Source: an uncultured Maritalea sp.
GTDB lineage: Bacteria > Pseudomonadota > Alphaproteobacteria > Rhizobiales > Devosiaceae
DNA: 9,769 nucleotides
Direction of reading: 5' to 3'
Assembly (NCBI GenBank): GCA_913055925.1
Contig: CAJXLH010000080.1
Span: 1 to 9,769 of the forward strand
This document shows, in pieces, positions 1 through 7,465 of this stretch. Position 1 is the first letter of the stretch. Each line of letters opens with the position of its first letter. A program made the translations under genes and the position numbers. The notes beneath the pieces are model-generated. The model saw nothing but the letters and a program-made list of their open reading frames with translations, made no database searches and was not told the origin of the DNA.

Positions 1-40
1 AGCGCCAACTGAGCGCAGTTCAGAACAAATGGGGAGATGA
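1..40 (+). CDS. Possible 3' end of an upstream plus-strand gene
   Basis: Two frames could carry the tail of an upstream gene. One ends at TGA 38-40, overlapping the ATG at 37 as ATGA, the usual arrangement for translational coupling. The other ends at TGA 10-12. Only about a dozen residues are visible, so neither the frame nor the product can be identified. The tight spacing suggests the M20 hydrolase that follows is not the first gene of its operon. Genes of this family are often found beside ABC transporter genes, but nothing here shows that. Confidence 0.25.
   Translation, partial: APTERSSEQMGR
31..36 (+). promoter_or_regulatory. Ribosome binding site of the M20 gene (questions the start codon)
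   Basis: GGGGAG lies immediately before ATG 37 with zero spacing, but six bases before an in-frame TTG at 43. The normal Shine-Dalgarno distance therefore favours TTG 43. Confidence 0.5.
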
Positions 41-1215
41 AATTGCCTATCATCAATCGTATCGCCGAATTTCACGACGAAATTACAGCATGGCGCAGAG
101 ACCTACACGAGAACCCAGAGATTTTGTATGAAGTGCACCGCACTGCAGGCAAGGTTGAAGAACTTTTGAAAAGCTTTGGCTGCGACGAAGTTGTCACCGG
201 CCTTGGGCAAACAGGTGTTGTCGGCATCATCAAAGGCAACAAAACAGATAGCGGCCGCACAATTGGCTTGCGTGCCGACATGGACGCATTGCCGATTTTG
301 GAAAAAACCGGTTTGCCGCACGCATCAAAAACTGAAGGTGCCATGCATGCGTGCGGTCATGATGGTCACACGGCCATGCTTTTGGGCGCAGCGAAGTACC
401 TTGCAGAGACCCGCAATTTTGACGGCACGGTAGCGGTGATCTTCCAACCCGCAGAAGAAGGCGGCGCTGGTGGTAAAGCCATGGTTGATGACGGCATGAT
501 GGAACGCTTCAACATTGAAGAAGTGTTTGGCATGCACAACTTCCCAGGACTTGGCGTCGGTGAGTTCGCGATCCGCGAAGGCGGCATTATGGCGGCTGCG
601 GACCAGTGGACGGTGAATGTAACTGGTGTTGATAGCCACGCGGCTATGCCTCACCTTTCTGTGGATCCGATTGTGATCGCTGCGCACATTGTCACTGCAT
701 TCCAATCCATCGTCGCTCGTAATGTTGATCCAATTGAATCGGCTGTTCTTTCAACTACCAAAATCAATGGCGGCACGGCCTTTAACATCATCCCGATGAA
801 TGTTGAGATTTGTGGCACCGTACGTGCGTTGAACCCAGAGGTTCGCGAGCTGGTGAAAGCACGTTTGATTTCAACAGCAGAAACCATCGCAGCAAGCTTT
901 GGTGGCAAGGCAACCGTCGACTATAAAGACGGTTACCCTGTGACAATGAACGCGCCGAAACAAACCGCTTTTGCTGCACAGATTGCGCAAAACTTGGTTG
1001 GCGAAGATCGCGTGGATACCGACGTGAAGCCAACAATGGGCGGTGAAGACTTCTCATTCATGTCAAATGCACGCCCGGGTGCGTTTATCATGATCGGCAA
1101 TGGCGACACCGCCGGTTTGCACCAAGACACTTACGACTTTAACGACGACATCATCCCTTATGGTTCGTCCTATTGGGCTCAGCTGGTTGAAACAGCAATG
1201 CCGGCAAACCAATAA
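37..1215 (+). CDS. M20-family metallo-amidohydrolase (hippurate hydrolase / N-acyl-amino-acid amidohydrolase type)
   Basis: Predicted cytoplasmic dinuclear-metal hydrolase of the M20D/amidohydrolase group, which cleaves N-acyl or peptide amide bonds of small substrates. From the ATG at 37 it has 392 residues, the usual family length. Visible signatures are HACGHDGH around 104-111 (metal ligands Cys106 and His108), QPAEEG at 137-142 (Glu140/Glu141, catalytic base and ligand), MHN at 166-168 (His167) and the late ligand His362 after GGEDFSF (335-341). The lid/dimerisation domain lies at about 180-295, with HAAMPH at 201-206. No signal peptide is seen. The ATG at 37 sits directly against a GGGGAG ribosome site with no spacer. 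A TTG at 43 has six bases of spacing and would give a protein starting Met-Pro-Ile-Ile-Asn-Arg, so it may be the true start. The gene ends just before a strong terminator and converges on the minus-strand operon. The substrate cannot be told from sequence; family and fold are secure. Confidence 0.93.
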   Translation: MKLPIINRIAEFHDEITAWRRDLHENPEILYEVHRTAGKVEELLKSFGCDEVVTGLGQTGVVGIIKGNKTDSGRTIGLRADMDALPILEKTGLPHASKTEGAMHACGHDGHTAMLLGAAKYLAETRNFDGTVAVIFQPAEEGGAGGKAMVDDGMMERFNIEEVFGMHNFPGLGVGEFAIREGGIMAAADQWTVNVTGVDSHAAMPHLSVDPIVIAAHIVTAFQSIVARNVDPIESAVLSTTKINGGTAFNIIPMNVEICGTVRALNPEVRELVKARLISTAETIAASFGGKATVDYKDGYPVTMNAPKQTAFAAQIAQNLVGEDRVDTDVKPTMGGEDFSFMSNARPGAFIMIGNGDTAGLHQDTYDFNDDIIPYGSSYWAQLVETAMPANQ

Positions 1216-1247
1216 TCAACGAGGTTCCTGACCTTTAAAGGTCACTT

Positions 1248-1274
1248 GCCCCGCCTAACGGCGGGGCTTTTTTT
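1248..1274 (+). terminator. Rho-independent terminator of the M20 gene
   Basis: A perfect 8-bp GC-rich stem, GCCCCGCC (1248-1255) and GGCGGGGC (1260-1267), encloses a TAAC loop and is followed by seven T residues (1268-1274). It starts 33 bases after the M20 stop. Only the plus-strand reading has a U tract. On the minus strand the hairpin is preceded by A residues and followed by mixed sequence, so it is not a good intrinsic terminator for the convergent operon, whose last stop codon lies at 1280-1282. Confidence 0.92.
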
Positions 1275-1279
1275 ATGCG

Positions 1280-2209
1280 TTAAACGACACGGTCGTTGAC
1301 TTCGCCCGTTTCAAAATAGGCGACTAGATTTTCAACCACCTGCGCACTCATTTGATCTCGTGTGACGTGCGTTGCGCTACCATTGTGCGGCGAGAGAACC
1401 ACATTATCGAGTTGCAAAAGCTGCTCCGGCACTTCTGGTTCGCCATCAAAAACATCGAGTGCTGCGCCGCCAAGTTCGCCAGAGCCTAAAAGCTCAATCA
1501 TTGCTTCTTGGTCGACCATGGTACCGCGCGCAATGTTGACAAAATGGCCAGTTGGGCCGAGCGCTAGCAGCACTTCTTTTGAAATCAAACCTTTTGTGTC
1601 GGCACCGCCTGGTGCAATCAGCACCAACCAATCCACATCCGTCGCCATCTCAATAAGTGATGCATAATATTTGAAAGGCTGGTCTGTTTGTTCGCGGCGG
1701 CCGTGATAGCTCACATCCATGTCGAACGCGACACAGCGTTTGGCGATGTCCTTGCCGATACGGCCAAGACCAACTATGCCAACCTTTGCGCCTGCCAGTT
1801 GATTGGTGAGCGGCACCTGCCCCTCTTCAGCCCAACGTCCCGCTTTTACAAAATTATGGTAGGCAGGGATATTGCGCGCTAGTGAGACCATCAGTCCGAG
1901 GGTCAATTCTGCGACGGCTGCGTTGAGCCGACCTGGCGTATTGCTCACTTGCACACCAGCGGCGCGTGCAGCTTCCACATCCACCGCATCATAGCCAACA
2001 CCATAGTTCGCGATCACTTCTAGGTTTGGTAATTGAGCGATTAGATCGGCATTTACTGCTCCACCTGTTAGCCCCTCAATTTTGTAGCCATGCTCAAGTA
2101 GATAGGCGCTCTTATTGTCAGCTTCGTAAAGCTTGAAGAGTTCAAAATGCTCCTCGAGCATGTTCACACAATTTTCCGGCACATAGCCGCCAAGCAAGAT
2201 TTTTTTCAT
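1280..2209 (-). CDS. NAD(P)-dependent D-2-hydroxyacid dehydrogenase
   Basis: Member of the D-isomer-specific 2-hydroxyacid dehydrogenase family (glyoxylate/hydroxypyruvate reductase, D-lactate and phosphoglycerate dehydrogenase relatives), which interconverts 2-oxoacids and D-2-hydroxyacids with NAD(P). From the ATG at 2209 it has 309 residues, a normal length. The Rossmann motif GLGRIG lies at 147-152. The catalytic triad is visible as Arg228 (in NIARGT), Glu257 (in DGEPEVP) and His275 (in SPHNGS). The substrate-loop sequence NYGVGYDAVD is at about 68-77. The ATG overlaps the stop of the transporter gene as ATGA (2206-2209), which points to translational coupling. A GTG at 2221 would add four residues but looks less likely. 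It is the last gene of the minus-strand run. Cofactor choice and the exact acid cannot be read with confidence; the family is certain. Confidence 0.93.
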   Translation of the reverse strand: MKKILLGGYVPENCVNMLEEHFELFKLYEADNKSAYLLEHGYKIEGLTGGAVNADLIAQLPNLEVIANYGVGYDAVDVEAARAAGVQVSNTPGRLNAAVAELTLGLMVSLARNIPAYHNFVKAGRWAEEGQVPLTNQLAGAKVGIVGLGRIGKDIAKRCVAFDMDVSYHGRREQTDQPFKYYASLIEMATDVDWLVLIAPGGADTKGLISKEVLLALGPTGHFVNIARGTMVDQEAMIELLGSGELGGAALDVFDGEPEVPEQLLQLDNVVLSPHNGSATHVTRDQMSAQVVENLVAYFETGEVNDRVV

Positions 2210-3138
2210 GATAGGAACCACAGCCAGAATGAGATGGAAAAAACGCTAAACAGCGTTGAAAGCAACACTGTTGATGTCGCCACGTCGAGTGCACGATTGA
2301 AATAAGTCGCAAAAATGTAGGCATTGATGCCCGACGGCATGGCAGCGAGCAGAACAACCGCACGCGAGATTTCATGCGGCACACCAAGAATGGGCACCAA
2401 CACCAGCCACGCCAAGAATGGATGCATTAGCGTTTTGATCGCCGTCATCGCGGCTGCAGGCAACACGGCCTTTTTGATGCTATATTGCGTGAGGGCAGCA
2501 CCAAGGCCAAATAGCGCGGTGGGCAATACTGCCTGCACCATCATGGCGGTTGTATCCTCAAGGACTTTTGGGAGCTGCAAGCCACTGACATTTAGGGTGA
2601 CACCACAGAAAACGCCGATCAATAGCGGGTTGGTCCCGATCCGTTTTGCGGCATCCAGCAAAGCGACCGAAAGCGGGCGACCATCACGGCGCGAGAGTTC
2701 CATCGTGATCATGCCCACCGTCATCAGACTTGGGGCGTGAAAGCCAATGATCAAAAACACAATCGGTAGCGCTTCAACGCCATATGCGCGCTGAACGATT
2801 GGAATACCGAGCAAAACGGTGTTGGTGAAAAGCGCCGAAAAACCTACCGAAACAGCCTCACCTGGCCGATAGGAAAATACGGTTCGCGCCAGAATGATGC
2901 CCAGGACAAAGCCAGAAAATGCAGCAAAGTAAAATGGCGCGATGATTTTTGGATCAAGCGCTGTCGAGAAGTCCAACGTGAGCATGGCGCGAAACAAAAG
3001 CATCGGCGCGGCGAAATTGTTGGTGAAGCTGATGAGCGCACCAATACCGCTGGCGGGAAATGCCTTAAGCTTCACTGCCATATAGCCAACGAGAACAATG
3101 ACAAATACAGGCGCAATGACATCGACGACAAAGTACAT
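2206..3138 (-). CDS. AEC-family (auxin efflux carrier / MdcF-like) membrane transporter
   Basis: Integral inner-membrane permease of the auxin efflux carrier family; bacterial members are linked to export or uptake of small carboxylates such as malonate, malate or lactate. From ATG 3138 it has 310 residues, typical of the family, with about ten hydrophobic segments spread over the whole chain. The first is at about 7-22 and the last at about 288-308. Family landmarks are NTVLLGIPI at 106-114 and the unwound-helix sequence MPSGINAY at 267-274. A TTG at 3165 would extend the frame with a charged RERK stretch, but the ATG gives the usual N-terminus running straight into helix 1. It starts about 100 bases after the M81 stop, the widest gap in the run. 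Its stop overlaps the start of the hydroxyacid dehydrogenase by four bases, so its substrate may be a hydroxy- or ketoacid handled by that enzyme (inference). Confidence 0.9.
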   Translation of the reverse strand: MYFVVDVIAPVFVIVLVGYMAVKLKAFPASGIGALISFTNNFAAPMLLFRAMLTLDFSTALDPKIIAPFYFAAFSGFVLGIILARTVFSYRPGEAVSVGFSALFTNTVLLGIPIVQRAYGVEALPIVFLIIGFHAPSLMTVGMITMELSRRDGRPLSVALLDAAKRIGTNPLLIGVFCGVTLNVSGLQLPKVLEDTTAMMVQAVLPTALFGLGAALTQYSIKKAVLPAAAMTAIKTLMHPFLAWLVLVPILGVPHEISRAVVLLAAMPSGINAYIFATYFNRALDVATSTVLLSTLFSVFSISFWLWFLS

Positions 3139-3237
3139 AAAGCGCAGAAGCTTTCTTTCGCGCAACGGGACGCGGACTGAAGGGATCGCGCAAAGACTAA
3201 GCGTCTATTTTGGTTCGGTCAATCGAAATTGGTCCAA

Positions 3238-4683
3238 TCAATCTGCTCGTGCAGACAGTCGACATAATGGCCGATACTCAAATTCCTTTTGGAACGGATA
3301 TGTCGGCTGCGGACGATTTAGGTTCTCCAACGCCTCGATGTCTTGGTTCACCGCGCCATCTGTAAGCGCCATCAAATTCGGGTTGGCGATTTCGGCCATG
3401 GCTGGCGAAATATAGCCACACTTGATGACGATGAGTTCTTCTTTTGAAAGATCCAAACCAAGTGACGCCACATTTTCGGGCTCGTGGAATGTGAAGCGTT
3501 TGTCGGAGATGACGATCCGCAATCCATTGCAGTTGAGCAATGCAAGGCGGTTGCCGCGTTTATTGTCTTTGCCCAAACGTTCGACTTTGACCTTGCCATT
3601 CCAGGGCTTTGACCGCGCAGGATCGAGCGTTGCGCCAATCCAGATATCGGTTTGAGCCCCCTCACCAAGCTGGAAACAGAGGTCTGTTGCGGGCGCATCG
3701 GCAATACCGATCACAATCGCATTGCGGACATTGTTTTGATCAAAATGCCTGAGAACACAGGCTCTGTCACCAACGCCACCGCCGCCGGGGTTGTCGCCAG
3801 AATCTGTTAAAACCACTGGACCGGTGCCACAGGACTGGGCGTGAAATAACATATCTTCGAGCGAGCCGGTAATCGGGCCAAAGGCAAAGTCTGCTCGCGA
3901 ATCGAAGTAGCTCTGCGCAAGTTTTTCAACTTCTTGCTGAACAGCATCCTGATCGTAGCCTGAAACAACCGCAGCCGCAGTGGCTCGACTTACATCAGCC
4001 CACACATAACCGACCATCAGCGACGCATCCAAAATGCCGTCGACTTTGTCGATTTCGTCGAGCTGCGCATAGAGCGATTTTGCAGGTTCATCAACGGTGC
4101 TTGTACGCTCGCCCGGCAACAGAACAGGTATCGGTGCCCACCCGACAAATGGTCGTTTGCCTGTTTCGATTGACGAAATCAAATGATTGAGGGCCCGCTC
4201 CATTGTTTCCAATGTGTCGATATGCGGCGCATGGCGAAATGCTGTGAAGATATCGATTTGGTCGATGATTTGCTGGCTGAGATTGCCATGTAAGTCATAC
4301 GATACAGAAATCGGACAATCCGGACCAACGAGGCGCCGGGCAGCAGATAACCAATCGCCCTCAGCGTCCAACATGCCTTCGACGTGCACAGCGCCGTGCA
4401 TTGCCAAATACAAACCATCGATTGGGCCTTGCGAAAGCGCGAATTCGAGCTTTTGCAAGAACTCTGTTTTAAACAGGTCATAAGTGATGCGGGCTACCGC
4501 ACCACCGGGTGTTGAGCGCGCATGCAGCAGCGGCACAATTTCAGCTTTTGAATTCGGCAAAAAGCTAAAGAAGTCAGAAATCATCAGGTCGTTGCCGCGC
4601 AAGACCTTAAAATCCCCTGTTGTTTGCAGCACATCGGTGTATGTGCTGCATTCTGTGTGTAAACCGCCAACTGCGATGCGCAT
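3238..4683 (-). CDS. M81-family (MlrC-like) zinc metallopeptidase
   Basis: Predicted cytoplasmic zinc hydrolase of the family named for MlrC, which in microcystin degraders cleaves the linearised peptide. Most family members have no known substrate. The residue numbers here count from the upstream ATG at 4689 (483 residues). The N-terminal catalytic domain carries HTE at 11-13, the sequence LAMHGA at 95-100, and the metal motif Asp132-x-His134 (in YDLHGN) with His156 22 residues later (in HAPHID). The glycine-rich DSGDNPGGGG motif is at 296-305, and the M81 C-terminal domain covers about 310-480. Start choice: AAAGGG lies only two bases from ATG 4689 but eight from ATG 4683, so the shorter 481-residue form starting Met-Arg-Ile-Ala is preferred. 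Its ribosome site abuts the stop of the GH20 gene (4696-4698), consistent with a shared transcript. No microcystin genes accompany it, so toxin degradation is not implied. Confidence 0.9.
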   Translation of the reverse strand: MRIAVGGLHTECSTYTDVLQTTGDFKVLRGNDLMISDFFSFLPNSKAEIVPLLHARSTPGGAVARITYDLFKTEFLQKLEFALSQGPIDGLYLAMHGAVHVEGMLDAEGDWLSAARRLVGPDCPISVSYDLHGNLSQQIIDQIDIFTAFRHAPHIDTLETMERALNHLISSIETGKRPFVGWAPIPVLLPGERTSTVDEPAKSLYAQLDEIDKVDGILDASLMVGYVWADVSRATAAAVVSGYDQDAVQQEVEKLAQSYFDSRADFAFGPITGSLEDMLFHAQSCGTGPVVLTDSGDNPGGGGVGDRACVLRHFDQNNVRNAIVIGIADAPATDLCFQLGEGAQTDIWIGATLDPARSKPWNGKVKVERLGKDNKRGNRLALLNCNGLRIVISDKRFTFHEPENVASLGLDLSKEELIVIKCGYISPAMAEIANPNLMALTDGAVNQDIEALENLNRPQPTYPFQKEFEYRPLCRLSARAD

Positions 4684-4695
4684 TGCCATATCCCT

Positions 4696-6612
4696 TTAAA
4701 GGCGAGGCAGATGATGTGACTGCGCCGCAAAGCGCAACCAGCTCTTATTTTTGGCTTCCGTCCAACCGGCTTCCGCAATCGCATTAAGGCGCGGGAACAC
4801 CATGTGGTTGAACAAATCACGGCTGATCAAATGCTCAGACCAGATGCAAGCCTGTACGCCCTTCAGGCGTGATTTCAGATCGTCAGGGAACTCGCCTGCA
4901 GCCTCATACTCATAAGTATTTTGCGGCGAAGACGTGCCAGCCCAACTTGCACCCGGCTCCTGCCATTCTTCGGACTGCGCCATATCCAGGTAGTAGGCCT
5001 GACCTGGGGTCATTACAACATCATAACCCTGCTGCGCGAGCTCAATACCGACCTCTGGTTTTTGCCAGGCAAAAAGCAATGTGCCGCCTTCGCGATCGAT
5101 GCCACCGCCGTGAGATACTTCATCCCAACCGCCGACAATTTTGCCCTTTTTCTTGATGATATTTTGCACCTTACCCAAGAAATGCGCTTGAACTTGCATC
5201 GTGCCGTTAAGGCGCTCTTCGTTCATGAGCTTTTCAACTGCCGGCGATTCCATCCAAGAGTTTTCGTCCACTTCGTCGCCGCCCACATGGATATATTTCG
5301 ATGGGAAGAGCTCGGAAACTTCTTCGATCACCGTTTCGATGAACTTGTAAGTCTGCGGCAAACCAGGGTTGATGGCGTTGTTTGGATAGCCTTGGATTGA
5401 GTGATAGCTGGCCTTTGGCTCATCCGGATCCACCAAATCTGGCAAAGCGGTGAGCACGGCCGTGCAGTGACCCGGAATATCCAATTCAGGCATGATTTCG
5501 ACGTTCAACGCCTGACCTTGCTTGATCAATTCTTTAATTTCGTCTTGCGAATAGAAGCCGTGATCGGTTTCAAAGCTTGAGCCAAGCTGTGCTGGCATTT
5601 TTTCGTTTGCACCGCGTTTGGCGCCGACGTCAGTTAGCTCAGGATAGCCTTTGATCTCAACACGCCAGCCTTCATCGTCAGAAAGGTGCCAATGCATTGT
5701 GTTGAGCTTGTTCCACGCCAGAATATCGACAAAACGCTTTACGCGCTCGAACGGATAGAATTGACGTGACACGTCCAAGTGCGAACCGCGCCAGCTATAA
5801 CGTGGCGCATCTTCAATTTTGCCGCTCGTTGGGAACTGGAACTTATCTTCTGCAGATTTCGCGCCATCGATGATTTGCGCCAGTGAAATCAAACCATAAA
5901 TCAGTCCTGCTTCGTGTGCGTAATTGAGAGAAATCTCATCAGCGGCGAATGAAATCTCATACGCTTCTTTGCCCAAACCATTCACTTTATTGAGGTTGAG
6001 CTTGCGACCGCCTTCCGCATCAAACAACGCAAACGGATTTGGCAAATCTGTGAACAAGCGGTTGCTCAACGCATTCACATTGTTCACGGCGGCAACTTCA
6101 GCCGCGTCGGTCGAGGTTACACACATCACCACTGGCGGCGCTGCAAAGTCGCCTGCTGTGATGTTGTTTGGCCAAGGGCAAAGCGCAAGCGGCAATTCAA
6201 GCTCACCTTCCGGCACCAAGATGCCAGCAGTTTTGCTTTCGCGCCCCTCAAGGGCCATATCGCCTGCTTCAACATGGGCAAATGAACCGTCTTCCAGCGT
6301 CAAATAAGCTGACTTTGGTCCATCATTTCGGTGCTTTGGGCGGAAGTTGAATGTGTCTTTCACTTCAAACTTCCATTGCTCACCCGGGTTCAGGGTGAAA
6401 CCCTGTTCAGGATCAAACTCATGGAAGTTGGCAAAACGGCGAACAAAGCTGCCATTTTCAACAACAACGTCCTTGGAAACGCGCAAAAGTGCCGTATAGG
6501 CCAAGCGGAAATTTGAAATGGCCTTATCGGACAAGTTGGTGAGGATCACAACGAGTGATCCATTTGGCTCGTGATCGCGCCAAATCGCTTCTAAACGAAA
6601 CTGTGCAGACAT
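4696..6612 (-). CDS. GH20 beta-N-acetylhexosaminidase without signal peptide
   Basis: Family 20 glycoside hydrolase that releases terminal beta-linked GlcNAc or GalNAc by substrate-assisted catalysis. From ATG 6612 it has 638 residues; the numbers here follow that start. An N-terminal beta-rich region (about 1-135) resembles the carbohydrate-binding domain of chitobiases. The GH20b-type alpha/beta domain follows at about 145-260 and the TIM barrel at about 270-625. The barrel starts with RYSWRGSHLDVSR at about 271-283, then has HWHLSDDEGWR at about 307-317, PELDIPGH at about 375-382, and the catalytic Asp446-Glu447 pair in HVGGDEVDENSW. There is no hydrophobic leader, so the enzyme should act in the cytoplasm on imported oligosaccharides or conjugates, unlike most secreted chitobiases. 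ATG 6624 touches GAGGAG with no spacing, while ATG 6612 has GGAG (6619-6622) six bases upstream, so 6612 is chosen. The GH20 call is very secure; the natural glycan is not known. Confidence 0.95.
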   Translation of the reverse strand: MSAQFRLEAIWRDHEPNGSLVVILTNLSDKAISNFRLAYTALLRVSKDVVVENGSFVRRFANFHEFDPEQGFTLNPGEQWKFEVKDTFNFRPKHRNDGPKSAYLTLEDGSFAHVEAGDMALEGRESKTAGILVPEGELELPLALCPWPNNITAGDFAAPPVVMCVTSTDAAEVAAVNNVNALSNRLFTDLPNPFALFDAEGGRKLNLNKVNGLGKEAYEISFAADEISLNYAHEAGLIYGLISLAQIIDGAKSAEDKFQFPTSGKIEDAPRYSWRGSHLDVSRQFYPFERVKRFVDILAWNKLNTMHWHLSDDEGWRVEIKGYPELTDVGAKRGANEKMPAQLGSSFETDHGFYSQDEIKELIKQGQALNVEIMPELDIPGHCTAVLTALPDLVDPDEPKASYHSIQGYPNNAINPGLPQTYKFIETVIEEVSELFPSKYIHVGGDEVDENSWMESPAVEKLMNEERLNGTMQVQAHFLGKVQNIIKKKGKIVGGWDEVSHGGGIDREGGTLLFAWQKPEVGIELAQQGYDVVMTPGQAYYLDMAQSEEWQEPGASWAGTSSPQNTYEYEAAGEFPDDLKSRLKGVQACIWSEHLISRDLFNHMVFPRLNAIAEAGWTEAKNKSWLRFAAQSHHLPRL

Positions 6613-6618
6613 CTTTAT

Positions 6619-6630
6619 CTCCATCTCCTC
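6619..6630 (-). promoter_or_regulatory. Ribosome binding site region deciding the GH20 start
   Basis: Read on the minus strand, GAGGAG (6630-6625) and GGAG (6622-6619) precede two in-frame ATGs. Only the second ATG (6612) has normal spacing, six bases after GGAG. The 58-base gap from the SDR stop is otherwise A/C-rich on this strand, and I see no terminator or convincing promoter in it. Confidence 0.55.
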
Positions 6631-6670
6631 TTCAGGGGATAATGCATTGTGTTTTTTGTTTTGTTTGTTC

Positions 6671-7450
6671 TTAAAAGTCGCTGGACTGGGCGAATGTGCC
6701 CGCCAACTCGGCCTGACCCGCGGTCAAACCACAATCTACTGTTAGGCAAGTGCCTGTGATTGCACTTGCTTTATCGCTCGCCAAAAAGCCTACGGCATTG
6801 GCAATGTCCTGCGGATCAGCAACGCGCTGAAGTGGGTACCAGCGTTTAGCTTCTTCAAAAACTTGCGGGTTCTTTTCCGCCCGCTCGTTCCACGCTTGGG
6901 TCCGCACTGTGCCGGGGGCAACGGAATTAGAGCGAATGCCAAACTTTCCATACTCAACAGCAGCGAATTTCGTGAAATGCACAAGCGCCGCCTTCATGGC
7001 GCTGTAGCCGGGGTGTCCGTAGACGCCAAAGCCGTTCACCGATGCGATGTTGATCAAAACGCCTTTGTTTGACTTAAAATCGTCTTCCAGTGTTTTGAAG
7101 CAACCTACTGCGCCTTTGATGTTGAGATCAAAGTCGCGCTGCCAATCGTCGATGGTACTTTCTTGCGTTGAGGCTGCAGTGATTGCACCCACATTGTTGA
7201 CCAGAATTTTTGGTGCGCCCAACTTACGCGCTTGAACCAGCATTTCACTAAGCTGATTTTGATCAAGAATATTGCAATTGAGCGCAACCGCCTCACCGCC
7301 ACTTTGGGCGACAAGATCGGCCGTTTCTTCGTTCGGACCGGTTGCAATATCAAGGCAAAGCAAAGCATGGCCGTCTTTTGCCAGTTCAATCGAAATGGCG
7401 CGACCAATGTCACCGCCAGCGCCTGTTACTATTGCGACTTGTTTGCTCAC
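6671..7450 (-). CDS. Short-chain dehydrogenase/reductase (SDR, classical type)
   Basis: NAD(P)-dependent oxidoreductase of the classical SDR family, 259 residues, for an alcohol/ketone pair, probably a sugar or polyol derivative. The cofactor motif TGAGGDIG is at 9-16, and Asp34 at the end of the second strand suggests NAD rather than NADP. NNVG (85-88) replaces the common NNAG. The catalytic residues are Asn110, Ser137 and the Tyr149-x-x-x-Lys153 pair in YSAMK. Near the C-terminus TVDCG (237-241) stands where TVDGG is usual. The start is a GTG with a good GAGG ribosome site nine bases upstream. It begins 15 bases after the regulator's stop, so the two genes are probably cotranscribed. Substrate specificity cannot be read from the motifs. 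Confidence 0.92.
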   Translation of the reverse strand: MSKQVAIVTGAGGDIGRAISIELAKDGHALLCLDIATGPNEETADLVAQSGGEAVALNCNILDQNQLSEMLVQARKLGAPKILVNNVGAITAASTQESTIDDWQRDFDLNIKGAVGCFKTLEDDFKSNKGVLINIASVNGFGVYGHPGYSAMKAALVHFTKFAAVEYGKFGIRSNSVAPGTVRTQAWNERAEKNPQVFEEAKRWYPLQRVADPQDIANAVGFLASDKASAITGTCLTVDCGLTAGQAELAGTFAQSSDF

Positions 7451-7465
7451 ACGTCTTTCCTCAAA

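Noticed and set aside
325..705. 126-codon minus-strand open frame inside the M20 gene
   Set aside because: It is antisense to the metal-binding core of the M20 hydrolase; its His-rich look comes from the opposite strand's codons.
3139..3165. Longer transporter N-terminus starting at TTG 3165
   Set aside because: It adds a charged stretch ahead of the first membrane helix; ATG 3138 gives the usual AEC start.
3238..4683. Microcystin-degradation (mlr) cluster
   Set aside because: M81 similarity alone does not show this; no mlrA-, mlrB- or mlrD-like genes are present and M81 proteins are widespread.
4921..5400. 159-codon plus-strand open frame inside the GH20 gene
   Set aside because: It is antisense to the conserved GH20 catalytic barrel and shows no domain signature of its own.
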